Assembly (NCBI RefSeq): GCF_907165205.1
Contig: NC_058190.1
Span: forward strand, 34,189,345-34,253,344
Direction of reading: 5' to 3'
Length of the DNA stretch: 64,000 nucleotides
From: Coccinella septempunctata
Lineage: Eukaryota; Arthropoda; Insecta; Coleoptera; Coccinellidae
The first letter of the stretch is position 1. Each line of letters opens with the position of its first letter. Position numbers and translations under genes: made by a program. The notes under the pieces are model-generated. The model was not told the origin of the DNA and searched no databases. It was given only the letters and a program-made list of their open reading frames with translations. Of this stretch, positions 34,000-47,100 are shown in pieces.

Positions 34000-35940
34000 T
34001 TATATCGCGGTTTGTAGTTTTTCCTGTTCAAATTTGATACATGAATCCTATGGAGGATGGAGGTCAAAATAAGCATAATATGACATAGATACTATGACCA
34101 GTTGTGCAACCAGTGAGCACGCATCAAGTAAATCTTTTCCAAAGTACCTATTGTTCAAGTCGAACCATTTTCCACATTATCCTCAATTAGCTAGAAATAC
34201 ACTTTCATTTTGCACTCAACACAAATCATGAAAATCAACTTTCGACTGTGACATTGCCATACACCCACCGAATCGTATTTCAACGTCCAATGTCCGCCAT
34301 TTTGTCTCATGAAACAAACATGAATAGGCCGTTGATTCGTGATATTTATTCAATTTTATCTGATATTGGGCAAGTTTCCTAAAACTCCAAAACCGAATTT
34401 GAGACTATTTATGGAAAGCCTTTTCTACTAGTTATTCAACACGTAAAAGATTCGCTTCAAGATTCAGACATTTCAGAAATACACCCTTCGAAACTTCGAC
34501 TATGTGAAACTTGTGACGTAGAATGCCTTTATTTAAATATAGTAATTTTTGTTAATTCGACAACACTGGAACCGATCGAGAAGATATCCACAGATTACAA
34601 AAAATTGTTTCTGTAATCTGTGTCTTTACCTTCTTAAAAGCGATGACATTTTGTGTCATTGTGTGTTTTTCTTGTCAAATGTGTATAATGTGATCATCAA
34701 ACTTGTTATTTATTACATCTATGGTGATCAGAAAACTTTCATGACCATTACTGACACAAATGGGCGTTGCCGGATTGTAAAAATGACGTAGAATGTTCAC
34801 AAGAGCACTTCTGAAATCAGAATTTTCGTAATCGAATACAGACAAAATGCAATATGTTAAAATTCGAAAAAAATATATTTCGAGATATTTGAGTTATAAG
34901 GATTTTTATGACATATATTTTGAAATTTAGGAAAATACCCCTTTATGTTGCCCTCCATGTGGAGTTTACAAGCATTATCGGGTAATTACATGAACGGTTA
35001 ATGATAAAATGTTTGAACGGCAGAGTGGATGCAAAAGGATGTTTATATTTGACAGGTGCTACTAATGTAATACGATTAGAATTAAGTGCTTAATCAACAC
35101 TGTATTAAACCGTACAAATATGTTCGAGTAGTAAACGGCAGCGTTTTAATTTAGGATCTGGGATCTGTTTTTGTTTGGTCAAATTTTTAGCGGGGCATCT
35201 GGGCATTCGTTATTAGAATAACGAGTAACTTTGAGTCCTATAAAATTCAAACGCATAATTCGTTAGCAGGAAATTGTTTCTTCTGAAGTATACAGAGAGC
35301 TTAAGGAAAAATGGCCTTCCTGATATTTTCGGAAGTACAACTTTCTGATTTGAAAATTAGATTATCTCGCTTTTCGTTCAATCAAATCATTTTCAGGTTC
35401 GACCAATAATAAATGGGAAATCATTTTTGGAAACATCATCATACACTTTATTTCTGGAAGTTTTACTTTCTGTGAGAACAAAAGAATACAGCTCATTTGG
35501 AAGTTGATACATACGTAACAAAGTATATTGAGTGAAAATAATGAAATCGATGCATTCAAATATGTTTCATCATTCGGAAATCAAAACGCTCCATTTTAAA
35601 GATATTTTAATATTTTTCATTTTTCAAAGAAAAAGGTTTTATTTCTCCACAATGTGTTCTTCTATTGAAATTAATATGGTGCAGTTCTTACAGGATTTCA
35701 CGATATCATGCCAAATCGTAAGGTTTTCATTAGTTTCTATTTATTTTCATTATGCTTCTGGGACAATTAGGTCAAATTCTGCTCATTTCACATTAATGGT
35801 TATAATGTAGGTACCTACTTACCAAAGCTTATAAATATTTGTTCAATTTTAAATTTAATTTCTTTTACACTTTTAATGCTGTTATTTATGTGCTTTTTAA
35901 TTGAGGAGGTCAAGCTGAATTCATTAAAAAATCAAAATAA
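34000..35940. other. No gene recognised
   Basis: AT-rich sequence, frames under 95 codons without recognisable domains, no transposon ends identified. Confidence 0.45.
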
Positions 35941-36059
35941 GGAAATGTATACAGGCTGGACTTCTGAAAATGAAACAGACGAAACAAATAAATTTTTTCG
36001 ATAAAATGCTCCGATGTTTGATTCAAGGGGGACACTTTTTAAGATTAAATTCACTACTA

Positions 36060-36612
36060 TTTCGCTTCAACTCTAAACCCCTATATTTTGAGTAGGGAAG
36101 ATGGGTTAAGTGATACCTCATTTGAAAGGACTTCGATTTTGAGGTATTTGATTTTTTTTATTAAATCTGTTTTTTTTTGAGATATTCATATTTGAATTTC
36201 GAACAAAATCGATGGTTTTTTCGTTGAACGCAATCAGATTTTCGCTTATATATTTTATGGTTTCCACACCAGACATAAAAATATTTCTTTTAATAACTGT
36301 AAAGGTGAAAATAGTTTATTCATTATCTGAAAAAGTGGAAATAATGTTTTTCAAAAATAACCGTACAGCAAATTTATCATCAAAATTACAAAATGAGTAA
36401 AAATTCGTTTGATTTGCATAGCAGGCTTACAGGGAAAACCAATATAGTTGGAAATTTAAATGTCAATACATATTTCGAAAACGTATGGATTAAATGACAA
36501 AAAATTAAATATGCTGAACTCGAGGTATAAAGGCATTCTATATGAGGTAATAAATACCTTATCTTTCCTATTCAAAATATAGGGGTTGGGGTTGTAACAC
36601 TCAGGATTGAAA
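36060..36612. repeat. Fold-back element with CCCCTATATTTTGA arms
   Basis: AACCCCTATATTTTGAGTAG (from about 36076), AAGATGGG and TACCTCAT recur inverted as ATGAGGTAA, TTATCTTTCCTATTCAAAAT and ATAGGGGTTG near 36541-36590, around a ~410-bp centre. The right half also matches about 11140-11333 (GAGTAAAAATTCG.TTGATTT, ATTCAAAAT.A.GGGGTT and GTTGTAACACT), so this is a dispersed family. No coding content. Confidence 0.6.
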
Positions 36613-37014
36613 AAAAGTGCTATTTGGAATTGAGAGCTGATCATTCAAATAGTAACCCTGAGATTATAAAATCTGAACTATATCAGACGGTATCGATGAA
36701 AGTAAATTGATATTACTCGTATGTTTCATCTGAATCTAATCGACTTGTATTTTAGCTTAATGTTTCCATAATTAAATAGATCGTGAATGAAGGGGATGAC
36801 AAAAAAATTTCCTTTTATTGGTATATCCAGAAAGGTGGTGGCACTTGAGGACTTTATTTTATAAAAGATCTGCAATGGCGAATTTGAGAAATGAACACAG
36901 TATACTTAACTATGCTGATGGATTTAGAATAATATGCACAGGAAACCATTCCCTACGCCAGTAACAGATGCATTTCATTTTTGGGACTTTGAGGGTTGAC
37001 TTTTTTAAATTTAA

Positions 37015-37450
37015 CAACTTTACTGATAAAGTAAAGCCTTCAACCTTTAGCTAAAGAAGAAATCCAACATTAACATTCTCAAGCAACTGCATATTATGTC
37101 TCAATAATTTAATTTTCTTCCATAACAAAAATAAATATATTTAAAAACTGATCTCTTGTTCTTTCCATGAAAATAACTCTCAATCGGTTTGTATAAACGT
37201 TAATCATGTTCATCACAGATTTTCGAATTCATTCGCTTCATGACGTAAATTCACATTGCGACAAAAAATATGTATGTAATTACTGCGTTTCTACAAAGAA
37301 CGGACAATCATAGCGCTGATTTAAAACCCAAAAATGTTTCGACTAGAGTCATCACCTCACATTTTTGTATATACTGCGTGGAATGTGTCAAATTTCCATG
37401 GCCAACCGAGTACTTTCATAAAAGTGAATGGAGTATACGTATGTCGATAC
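37015..37450 (+). repeat. Uncharacterised dispersed ~400-bp repeat, copy 3
   Basis: Block order as in 19780-20165 and 22235-22612: CAACCTTTAGCTAAAGAAG, CTGCATATTATGTC, AATATATTTAAAAACTGATC, GTTTGTATAAACGTTAATCA, ACCCAAAAATGTTTCGAC, GTGGAATGTGTCAAATTTCC, ATGGCCAACCGAGTAC, GTGAATGGAGTATACGTATG. No terminal repeats resolved. Confidence 0.65.
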
Positions 37451-37539
37451 AAGAGTGGCACTGAGATAATTTGTAATTCAGTTCATCCTCTATCCACTTG
37501 ATATTTTCCCAACAAATAAGAGGTGCTATTACGATTGTT

Positions 37540-38165
37540 AATGTAGAAGCAGAAAATTTCCTACTCCATTTTGTGGAAATTGTGGGAGAAATTGCAGGAT
37601 TTACGTGTAAATTCCTAGTTCAAGGACTGATCCTGGTGGTATCAGTGATTTTGTCTGCAGATCCGAAAGAAGTGTTATGGATTCATATTGAAAATGCTAT
37701 TTGGTTGATATTCTAATGATTGTGCTGAATACAGAATCATGCCTCATCTGACTCTGTTTCTAGTGAATTTGAAGAAAGACGGGAATTGACAAGGGCAACT
37801 AAGAACAATGTTGTTAGATAAACGTTTTCCGTTCTTTATTCTCTAAGACAAATGTTGAAGCAGAAGATTTCCTACTCAACTCAGTACCAATTTGTGGAAA
37901 TTGTGCGAGAAATTGGAGGATTTCAATGTAAATTCCGAAATCGAGGACCAAGGACTGATCCTGGTGGTATCAGTGAATTTGTCTGCAGATTCTGAAGTGT
38001 TATTGATTCATATTTGGTTGATATTTTAAAGATTGTGGGTAATGCAGAATCATGCCTCATCTGATACTGCTTCTGGTGAATTTGAAGAAAGACTACACTA
38101 CAGAAAGCTAATTACGAACGATGTTGTTAGATAAACGTAACTTGTTCTTTCTCCTCTACTTAGAC
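37540..38165. repeat. Tandem duplication, two units of about 311 bp
   Basis: Unit 1 (37540-37850) and unit 2 (37851-38165) share AATGTNGAAGCAGAANATTT, GGACTGATCCTGGTGGTATC, GAATCATGCCTCATCTGA and GATGTTGTTAGATAAACGT-like blocks in the same order. Unit 1 holds a 72-codon frame (37498-37716) not preserved in unit 2, so coding is unlikely. Confidence 0.75.
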
Positions 38166-38389
38166 AAATTCACAATGAAGACTTCTTATGAATTTTCCGA
38201 CACCGTGAGATGCAAGAGACACTAGCCAATAGCATTAAGATAGTTCTTCCATTTTAGGCCAAACTCCAGCCTTAATGGCGTCTGAACGCATTCAGGACTT
38301 CATTGAATTTCGTCCGAATGCAGAAAAAACGCAAGAACGTATAACAGGTTCCAATTAAAGCAAGTTGTAGACATTTCTCGTATTTTTTT

Positions 38390-38880
38390 TTATAATTATG
38401 CAGTGTCAACATGGTATACGTTCGCTTATAACAGCGACAGGGTTCATGCAAGGGTTTCGTGTTCCGAGACTCGGTTCCTCATTAGCATATAATATGCGCG
38501 ATTTTATGCCGTGTACACTAGCCGGGACCCATTATAAGGAGCCGGTGCGTGACGTCTGTCGTAGATCACGTGGTGGATGGATATCAAGCGATATAAAGTG
38601 AAACAATACCAAATACCGCTGGTCCCCGCTCCCTTCATGCATCATCTGCTCAATGGCGGTCTCAATTAAACATACAAACATACAGAGTTTACCATTTGCA
38701 TATATTGATATGTGGTCGCATACAAATGGGTACAAGCCAGGTCGTGGAGACAGAAATGTGTCGGATGCTGGGATGGGACGCCATGAACTTCTATGGAAAT
38801 CGAGCATCGGGGAAAAATTTAACGCACAATGGATTGGAGACGTGGACTCGTCGGAGATTATGCATTGCTTGCCTTGAAGA
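38390..38880. other. Mixed-composition unique segment, no gene recognised
   Basis: Less AT-rich than its flanks (GAGCCGGTGCGTGACGTCTG, GGTCGTGGAGACAGAAATGT), with overlapping frames of up to 98 codons on both strands that match nothing I know. An octamer-like ATTTGCAT sits near 38693. It could be regulatory or a cryptic exon; no evidence decides. Confidence 0.25.
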
Positions 38881-39451
38881 TATGGCCACAGAGAGGATCT
38901 ATGAGATGGCAGATTGGTGCATATTCAACTGCAAAAAAAATCGAAAAAACCTCCATGGCTCAGTTAGGGGAAATCCAATTATAATTCATTAAATAGTTAA
39001 ATACATCACAATTTTGTGATGTTTCAAATAGACTGTTTTGTCCAACGTATAGTTAACTAATGAAATCGTTCCTTGAAATCTGAAAGTTTGTTTCGAACTT
39101 AGGGAATCGATCATTCTTTGAATTGAAATGAACTCCTGCATTATTGGGATCATCATTGATGACTCCAATAATATGGGAAGTAGAAGTTCTACGTCTCTCT
39201 CCAGCTCCAGCTATAATGGCCTATAATTCTAGCAATTTCTCCTTGTTCTCCCATTATTTAATAAAATTATCAAAACCTAGCAATTGTGTGATCAAAATAC
39301 ACAAAAATTTCCTAAAAACCAAAACAATTCTCTTCTTTGGACACTCCTACAGTAGCATCTGTCAAATTGAAAGAAATGTAACAGCCTTACAAAAAAAAAG
39401 GTCGCTATGAAACCTCAAATTTTACTCCAAAGTTGAGGGATCTTTTTTTTA

Positions 39452-40266
39452 TTGCACCAGTACCCCATAAAAGTAGTACTCAACTAAGCGTCGTTTAAAG
39501 TAAATGGACGTTTAAAATTATTCCCAGTTGCATGACTGTGAAACTTAAATAAGGGGTCCTTAAGTTTTTCTATCTAGTGATATTTCCGTTTTTCATTTGT
39601 GTGCAACTTCATCCCAGTCCAATAAAGCCATTTCAATGGTTGGCCGGTTGCCGATGATTGTTGTCATTTCATTAATTCAACTTGACTTTCCCATCAGTCA
39701 ATTTCAATTGAACCATTATATAATGTATTTTATATTATGTAACAACTCTTTGATATTAAATTAGCACTATTATTGATAATGATAAGGATTGTCAGATAAA
39801 AGTTTGTCTACAACACTTTCTTTGTGAATTTGTAATTTTAAGGTGGATCTTAAAAACAATGGAAAACGTTTTATTCTTGTTGAAGAGTGAAGTGGAGAAA
39901 GAGAAAATGATTTTGTAAGTACAAATACATAAATGATTACTAAGCAAGTGGTGGCAAGCGACAAAGGGCACACAACTTCTCAGCAGAAGAAAAAAGTTTT
40001 TTGCTAACTTTAATATATGATTTGAGACACAAAATTGAAAATGAAAAGTCTGATGGCATTACAATAATGGCAAAAGAAAAGTACTCAGTAATGAATTTGT
40101 TCAATTCCAAAAATCCATCAAAAATGGGAAATTCTGCAGCCAGTTCAACAAATTTTTTTAGATCAGAATCTCCGCTCTCAAATATTTAAGTGGTCATCAC
40201 AGTAGCACTTAAATTTAAGGTTAGCTTTAGCCATTTCAATGTCACTTGATTAACAACTGGTGCAAC
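39452..40266. mobile_element. Possible PIF/Harbinger derivative
   Basis: TTGCACCAGT near 39452 faces its inverse ACTGGTGCAA near 40257, a terminus type seen in insect Harbinger elements. Loose inverted similarity follows inward (AACTTAAATAAGG versus the inverse of CACTTAAATTTAAGG). The interior holds a SANT/Myb-like protein fragment. No target duplication was resolved. Confidence 0.35.
40001..40189 (+). pseudogene. SANT/Myb-like DNA-binding fragment, Harbinger-associated type
   Basis: The frame reads LIYDLRHKIENEKSDGITIM, then AKEKYSVMNLFNSKNPS. This resembles the first part of Myb/SANT-like domains (Harbinger ORF1 and related insect regulators), in which a hydrophobic helix is followed by I-E-N-K-K-S/T-D, then a K-E-K-x-x-W helix and F-N-S. 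The usual Trp of the second helix is Ser-Val here, and the rest of the domain is absent. No other exon was found. Confidence 0.4.
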
Positions 40267-40815
40267 GTAATTTATGTTAAGGGTTCATTTAAGGGACACT
40301 TAACACTACGTGTGTTTAGTGCAAACGGGTCTTGTTGGAGTGCCACCCAGGGAACATCTATGGAAAAAATAAATTTTTGCAGTGAATTACATTATATACC
40401 TACTTTATTTGACAAATTTTTCACTCAAAAAAATTGTTGTTTCTTATTATTTATTCCTAAACACCCAAATTGACTGGATATGTAAAGTCAAAATAGTAAA
40501 GATGGAAATCAGAGCAAAAATGTACGAGTAGTATAAAGTTTTTCTGTAAAATCAATTGTTTTCGAGTTATTCGCGATTATAACCTAAGATTTCCCACAGA
40601 AAAAACTTTTTTTTTGACAAGTTTTAGCGAATAAATCAGAAACTTCTTCGGAAACTTTGTGATGCATAAAATTCTCATCAAAAAACAAAACAAACTTCGA
40701 AATTTTCTGGAAATGATCGGATCGGCTCGTGAAAATGTTTTTCATGAACTATCTCAGTACTATGTTAACCTAGATATGACTCATTTACATTTATGTTGAG
40801 TAGGAATTCTCAAAC

Positions 40816-41700
40816 TTCATAATTGAACATGAAACCAGATTATACGATTCTCACAAATTTTGACTTTCACAGATTTTGTGAATTCTCAAACCAAGAAAAT
40901 GAAACTTTCAACGTCATTTAGGAGAAGAATAATGACCAATTCGGGAAGAATTTATAAAATGTATCTTGAAAAGAGCCTAAAAATAATCCTGTCAAAAATG
41001 AATTGTGCACAATTTGACGAAGGTATGAATGATATGATATCAAAAACTTTTCATTTCAGATTATAGGAATATGATAGATACCAAAAGTTGAGGATATTAT
41101 CTTGGCTATGTGATATAGACTTTTTACTTGATTTGTGAGGTTGAACTGTTCCAAATGGGACCTATTTCTCTTGCAAAAAAGTTTGGATACCACGCAAAAA
41201 AAAGACCTGATAGAGAAGTTTATCTCGAAGTTAATTGCTTTGGTTCATACATTTTCTTATTTGATAGTCAAACGGCACTCCACTAGCTATCTATATTTTG
41301 AGTTTCGATAAGTGTATTGTTGGAAATCCCTTCAAAAACATCGTTGGGAAAGACGTTACTGAAAACAGTGTTGTTTTGATGGGTGTTTCGATTGGCTGAA
41401 AAAGATGTTTCAAAGATGGCAGAGGGCATTACAAGGAGCCTAAAAGAATAATTTTCAGCATGAACCAAGCACCTCTCTGTCATTATACTTGTTATTGATG
41501 ATGCTGCTAAGCAGTAACGGTATAGCGTACGTAAGAACAATTATTCACCAAATTATATTCGAAAACGAAGGTTTCTTCTGTGCGAAGACAAAAATGGGCC
41601 ACGGTATTATTTGTAGGTAAATTTGTAAGGTAAACTGGAGGAGTTTACACTCACCCACCTGAATATGCTACTGTGATAGAGAAACATATCGTGATTAAAC
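40816..41700. repeat. Third, decayed hammerhead-arm pair (family of 33.3 kb)
   Basis: AATTGAACATGAAACCAGAT and TATACGATTCTCACAAATTT at 40820-40860 match the left arm at 33340-33380. At the right, CACCCACCTGAATATGCTAC with TGTGATAGAGAAACATATCG (41652-41692) is the same hammerhead on the plus strand with core G changed to T and a broken cleavage site. The interior shows no recognisable gene. Confidence 0.4.
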
Positions 41701-42308
41701 AACTCGAAATACCGAAAATTGAATAATTTTATTTTTACTTTACCTTTTCATTATATTGATTGGATAAGGGGATGTATGGATGATTTGAATTGTTTTCGGC
41801 TTGTCACGAGTCCCACAAACACCCTTTATATTTATTTCAGGATTCCTCATAATCCCAACATCATGCTCCGAATATTAATACAGTAGAATGCCCTGGTGGA
41901 CTCGAGTCTGATGTATCCTAGGAATGAAACTAAAACATCATGTGGATATGCACTTGAGCGGATAATTAGATCGGAAAGCTGGCAGCAGTACATGATGTAT
42001 AAGTCGTTAAAATTATTTGATATTTCTTCAGTTGGAAAACGAGAAGACGCTCGGACGTGTGCATGTGGAAATTTATTCAAGGAGCTTGTTATATTCAATT
42101 AATAGATGTAGATTCTGAAAATGATACCCGACATGATTTGAATATCCTTATAAGATTCTTCTATGCTTTTTGTACTTTGAGTGACCGAAATATTTGTATG
42201 AACGAAACCTAAAATCTCTAAGCTTCTGAAAACTTATCATGAATATAATATGATTAAACAAATAGCAACCACTAATGGATACTCAACATCAGTAGTAAAT
42301 AGAATATG

Positions 42309-42400
42309 TTAGTTCGATTTAGATCGTAACATTCTTTGATTTAATTATCTGCGGATGTTATGCATCTGAATTAATTTGTTTAGTAGTAAATAGTTTGGTT
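42309..42400 (+). repeat. Fragment of hammerhead repeat family B, body only
   Basis: TTAGTTCGATTTAGATCGTA, ATTATCTGCGGATGTTATGC and ATCTGAATTAATT follow the order of the body downstream of the hammerhead at 29.95 kb and 63.9 kb. The ribozyme part is absent. Confidence 0.4.
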
Positions 42401-43275
42401 GCTAATAAACAGTATAAAAGTTCAATTTCTGCGGTTCGCGAAAACCGTTGAATTACTCAACTCACTCAAGAAAAGTATCAACAAAAATTTACTTTTTTTT
42501 TCATCTTAATTTTTCCTTTTTTTTTGGCGTCTAGAATTGATACATTTTTGGTATTCACTTCCTTGTTTCAGAGTTTATTTCTTTGTTCACTTGATTTTTC
42601 ATTATAAGAGTATTTCGTTTCTTGTTTCTTATTAGTGGCAACAATTTTTCAAAATTTCACTTCGACACTGAGTAAATGGCAGAACTGAAACACGAAATAT
42701 GAGTGAAGTGTATACTGTATAATATTCTTTTGGGTATGTATAAAATTATTGACAACCGACAGAGAAAAAAATAACATGAACATATGTATTTTTCTTTCAT
42801 CTTTAAATCCGTCTGTTAGTGAATAGTATATTTAATATATTGGTTTTATATTTTTTTATTTTAGCAGTGACGTTCTTTGTTATTTATTATTGTAATTGTG
42901 TATATTCGAGAAAATTTTATCTGTACGCTGTATTTTCGATTAGTCGTTCCATGATTAGTCTACAACAGTTATTTCAGGGTGAGTTTCCACTACATATTGA
43001 ACATTTCCGTGATAATTCATTGTATAATTATTCTAGCTCTAAAGAAGTTTTAACATATAGACGGAACGTTGCGTATTTAAAAAGTTGTCCCAGTACTGTT
43101 ATCTATTATCTGTATAGAATGTTTTTTTCTAATTTTGATATATAAAGTGACACTTTTTAAAACTCCTTAACGTTTTGAAACGTTTTACTTTTCGTAACCA
43201 GTTACCAAAATTAAATTATTTCGCAACTGATGATGAGTAGGGACTTGCTTCCATAGTAACGGAGTGAAAATTTAT
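42401..43275. other. No gene recognised
   Basis: AT-rich with long T runs. A 108-codon plus frame (42819-43145) is hydrophobic at its start but is in very AT-rich DNA, matches no family I know, and has no flanking support. Confidence 0.35.
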
Positions 43276-44118
43276 TCAGGGTGTATTTGAAGGTGAGACT
43301 TTTTTTCAACAGAAGGTTCACCTATACAAAACTTTCAGAATGACAAAGTTGGAAAAAAAAAAACGACCCTAGACCGTTTGTTAGCTGAATTATCGCAAAG
43401 CTGTTGGAAAAAACTCAATTCCTCATTCGACCATGAGGTTTCGTTTAGGATATTGGCTCGTTCGATATTCACGTGGTAATGAAAATGGAAACTTTGGATT
43501 GCCGAATTGTAATTATTTTTTATAAACTTACCTACACGATTTTATGAAATGGCTCATTTCGATACCAACTGATAGAAGAGAGTTAGGACTTAGGACACGA
43601 GTGTAAAAAATAGAATAATACTTCAAAATCTCACCAATAAAATTTCTCTAAATTATTTACGAATTCTTTACAATGGGCATCACAATCTTCTTGTTCGAAC
43701 ATTCCAACAATCGTCGAAAAAATGGGATGAAATGGGGAAACATCATAGTACTTTTTCAACATAACTAACATAAGCATTGTTTCAAGAAACTGCCTCGATT
43801 TTCCACATTTTTTTTTCACCCTAAACTGCACGATACAACAATTATGATTCTCTTAAAAGTGGCCTGATGCATCTATTCCGATGAACTTGGTACTGAGCCA
43901 TTCATTGTCCAGCCATATATTTATTTTTTGTTTCGTTTTTGCGATACTGGAGTCACCTTCCACAGTCCCTTGAAATTCTATCTGAAATTTTGTCGAACAT
44001 CTAGGGGTGGTATCCCAGCCATCTTGGATATTTTATATAGACAATTTTTGGTTGAACGACTTATTTTGATGAGTTCTACCTTCTGTTAAAAAAAAGCCTC
44101 ACCTTTGAGAACACCCTG
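43276..44118. mobile_element. Palindromic CAGGGTGT element, subfamily 5
   Basis: The left end CAGGGTGTATTTGAAGGTGA, with TTTTTTTCAACAGAAGGT, is mirrored at the right, reversed CAGGGTGTTCTCAAAGGTGA with TTTTTTTTAACAGAAGGT. Arms of about 45 bp are clear; deeper pairing is weak. The 66-codon minus frame inside is not recognisable. Confidence 0.6.
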
Positions 44119-47100
44119 TATATTTCCGTCTCTATAGACAATTTAAAAGGAATCTGCGAGGGACGCTGGAATAGACGATTTTGGTACTTTTAATTCGAAT
44201 TCATAGCCACATCCTATTTAAAATTCAAAAAAATATTGTGTGAAACACGTATTTACCTATTGGGATACTTCCATTAATTTTAAATAGCCCAATTAATACA
44301 ATGCAATTTTTATCATGCATTATTTTTACGTCGACAAACTGAGAAGTATTGAAGTGTTCCCACTATGTCAAACTTTTATGAATAACTTACTGACAAACGG
44401 GGCAGAACTGATGTAAAACCACCCTAGGGTGGTTACTTACATCTTCACTTCCACTATAAAAAATGTCTCCAGAAGTAGTTGAGAATTGTATTTAAAAAAT
44501 GATGATTCATCGGTGGTGATGACTTGATTTTCCTGCTAATCAGGGTTCAGCCTCCTCAACAGGAGCCGCCTCTGCCCAAAATTCACCCCATTCATAAAAA
44601 TACAAGTTAGTTCAAGACGAATTCGTATGGCGCCTAACGAATATTACAACACTGGCAAACAAAAGCCACACTACCTAAAGGAATTCTATTTGAACAAAAA
44701 ACGAATTATAATATTTCATTTTCAACCTACCGTAACTTTATGTGTTTTTTTTCTGGCGAACCACAAACACAATATTTCAGGGGAAGAACTCGCCTGTTAT
44801 CACTCTGTTTCACTTCTCATACGCCATAAAGTGAATCTAAAATTGAACGATGTGTGTTTTTATGTATCTTATCGTCCCAGGCACTTGTGAATTGTAAACA
44901 AACCCCCAATTTTCCGGGATTTATCATAGCGAAGACGGACCTCAAATAATTGAATTCTCAGGGTTCTGAATGAGATTCATTCATAACTTTTTCACCTGGT
45001 TAATACAGTCGGAGATTTGTTTAGTAGGGGATGTTGGCGTAGTTTGTTTGTACGCGTTAGACTAGAAATTTTCGGCTGGATCATTTTTCTCACCACTGAA
45101 TACAACCGGAAGAAACTGTATGGAAGGGATGAAAATTACCAGTATCTGCATTCTATGAATGATTGGAAAATAACGGTTTAACGTCTAATCGTTTCAAGGT
45201 TAATAAAGAGGTACGGGAGAGTCTGCAATTTCAGAATTTGAAAATGGTCTCAAACATTTGACTTGGACGCATCGATGAAAGCCTCTTCTTCAAATTCAAT
45301 ACCTCCGTAAGCACTGTGCTTCGATTGTGTTAGTCAATGAGCAAAATATGCCCGATGGTTTCGAAGTTCCTATATACCTACAGGGTGATTCACCGCGATT
45401 GCCTATTAGATATTTATGGGCAGCTAATTATAATTTTGTGCAGATAATTTGCACGTTGGTGTTATTAGCAATGAACTCTCCCCTCAGCAACCACTGATTA
45501 TACAGTAAACGTAAACAGAACATTTCAAATGACACATCCCGTATATGTTTGCATCCTCAGATACCTGATTTGATGGCAATTTCGACAGAAATGGGTGAAA
45601 ACACAATAGTTTATGAGTTATTGCAATTCTTATGAAAAATAAAATGAAAATAGAAGGTCCCACTGGGGAGGTTTAAAAAAACCTTCACCCTTCTCAAGTT
45701 TGTCATCAGGTGGTATTACAACACTGTTTGCTGTTCAGACGGAAAATGTACAGGGTGTTTAGGAGAACATCATGAAGATGGACACATTGAATGAATCAAA
45801 ACCGAAGATTTCTTTACAATCTATATTTTTATTAATTAAGAAGATTCTACTTGAATAAAGAGAAGGGGAGGGCGTTACCTAAGAAATGCTATACCTAGAA
45901 TGAAAATTTTCAGGTTATCAATGGAAAATCTTGAACTAAGCGAAAACAGAAAATTGGAACTGCTTGATTAGTCAGCAACTTCCGAAAATCACAAAAGGAA
46001 ACTAAATTCGGTAGTGCGGTAACAATGTTTACCATTCATAAGTTGATAATGGACTCTCAACAATTCCAACAAACGATTTATGAACTGTCAGAATTGTTCA
46101 TCACAACATTGTGATTTCCTTATATCATAAAGGAAAGTAGCTGTTAGAATTTTCTTATTTCCTTCATTTCTTCTTCAACTTTTTGAAGTATATGTCATTG
46201 ACCTCAGAAAACCTATATAGAAAAGTGTAAATTCGAATTCAATAAGTTTGATCATTTCTGCACAATAATAATATAAATGTTTCGTCTAACCATTTCTGGC
46301 ATAAAAAGAAAGGGTTGTCATTTGAAAAACTGCAGCATTTTCTGTCGAATAGTAAATACCGAAGATGTTGAGGGAAGTAATCAGATAAACATCATCAGTG
46401 ATACAACATTCTATACAACTTCATAACGTCTGGTCAATTTGTTGTTCATTCAATTTCAAGGTACTTTGTTTTATGTGAGCCTGCAAGTTTATAGGAGTAC
46501 CCTATTATTTCAGTTGTTTAAACAAATAACTATATGAAACCAAATACCTATTTCCGAAAATCATGCTAAAACTTGTAATCGATCAGGAAAGAAATATCTA
46601 TCGACAATTTAGGGGCAAGTCTATCAACAATTTGCGTACTCCGGATTCATAGACCAGTCTGCCTTAGTTTTTGACAATTTGTTTTTCAAAATATAATCGT
46701 GCATGGACTCACAGAAAAATTCATAACTTCAGAACTATTCAACATAACCCAACCATGTTTGTTCCAGTCGATTCCTTAAGCTTTAAAGCTTTCGACATGC
46801 GAAAGAATTTGTTTTGTTAAGTCTAACCTGTACCTATATGACTTTTTTTCCAATGGAGTCTCCATGCTCTCAATATTTTGGTAGGTTTTCGTAATTGTTT
46901 GAACATCAAATTAGAAAATACTTAGAGGTAGTTGAATCATTATCGGTTTTTTTTTGGTCTTTTTTTATCATTTGAGGTTTTCTGGAAAAAAATTCAATCA
47001 AATCGAATTTTCAGAATTGTTCGAAAGCAATGTTTTGAAAATGGGTCGGAATGGCCTTAACTGCCTTGGATATTCTTAAAAAAAATAAACAATGAAGAAA

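Noticed and set aside
42819..43145. 108-codon frame with a hydrophobic N-terminus
   Set aside because: Extremely AT-rich DNA favours Phe/Ile/Leu/Tyr codons; no domain, splice sites or conserved context.
45379..45543. TACAGGGTGATTC...CATCCCGTA as a 165-bp complete element
   Set aside because: Only the outer seven to nine bases are inverted; internal sequence does not pair, so it is mentioned only as a possible solo end.
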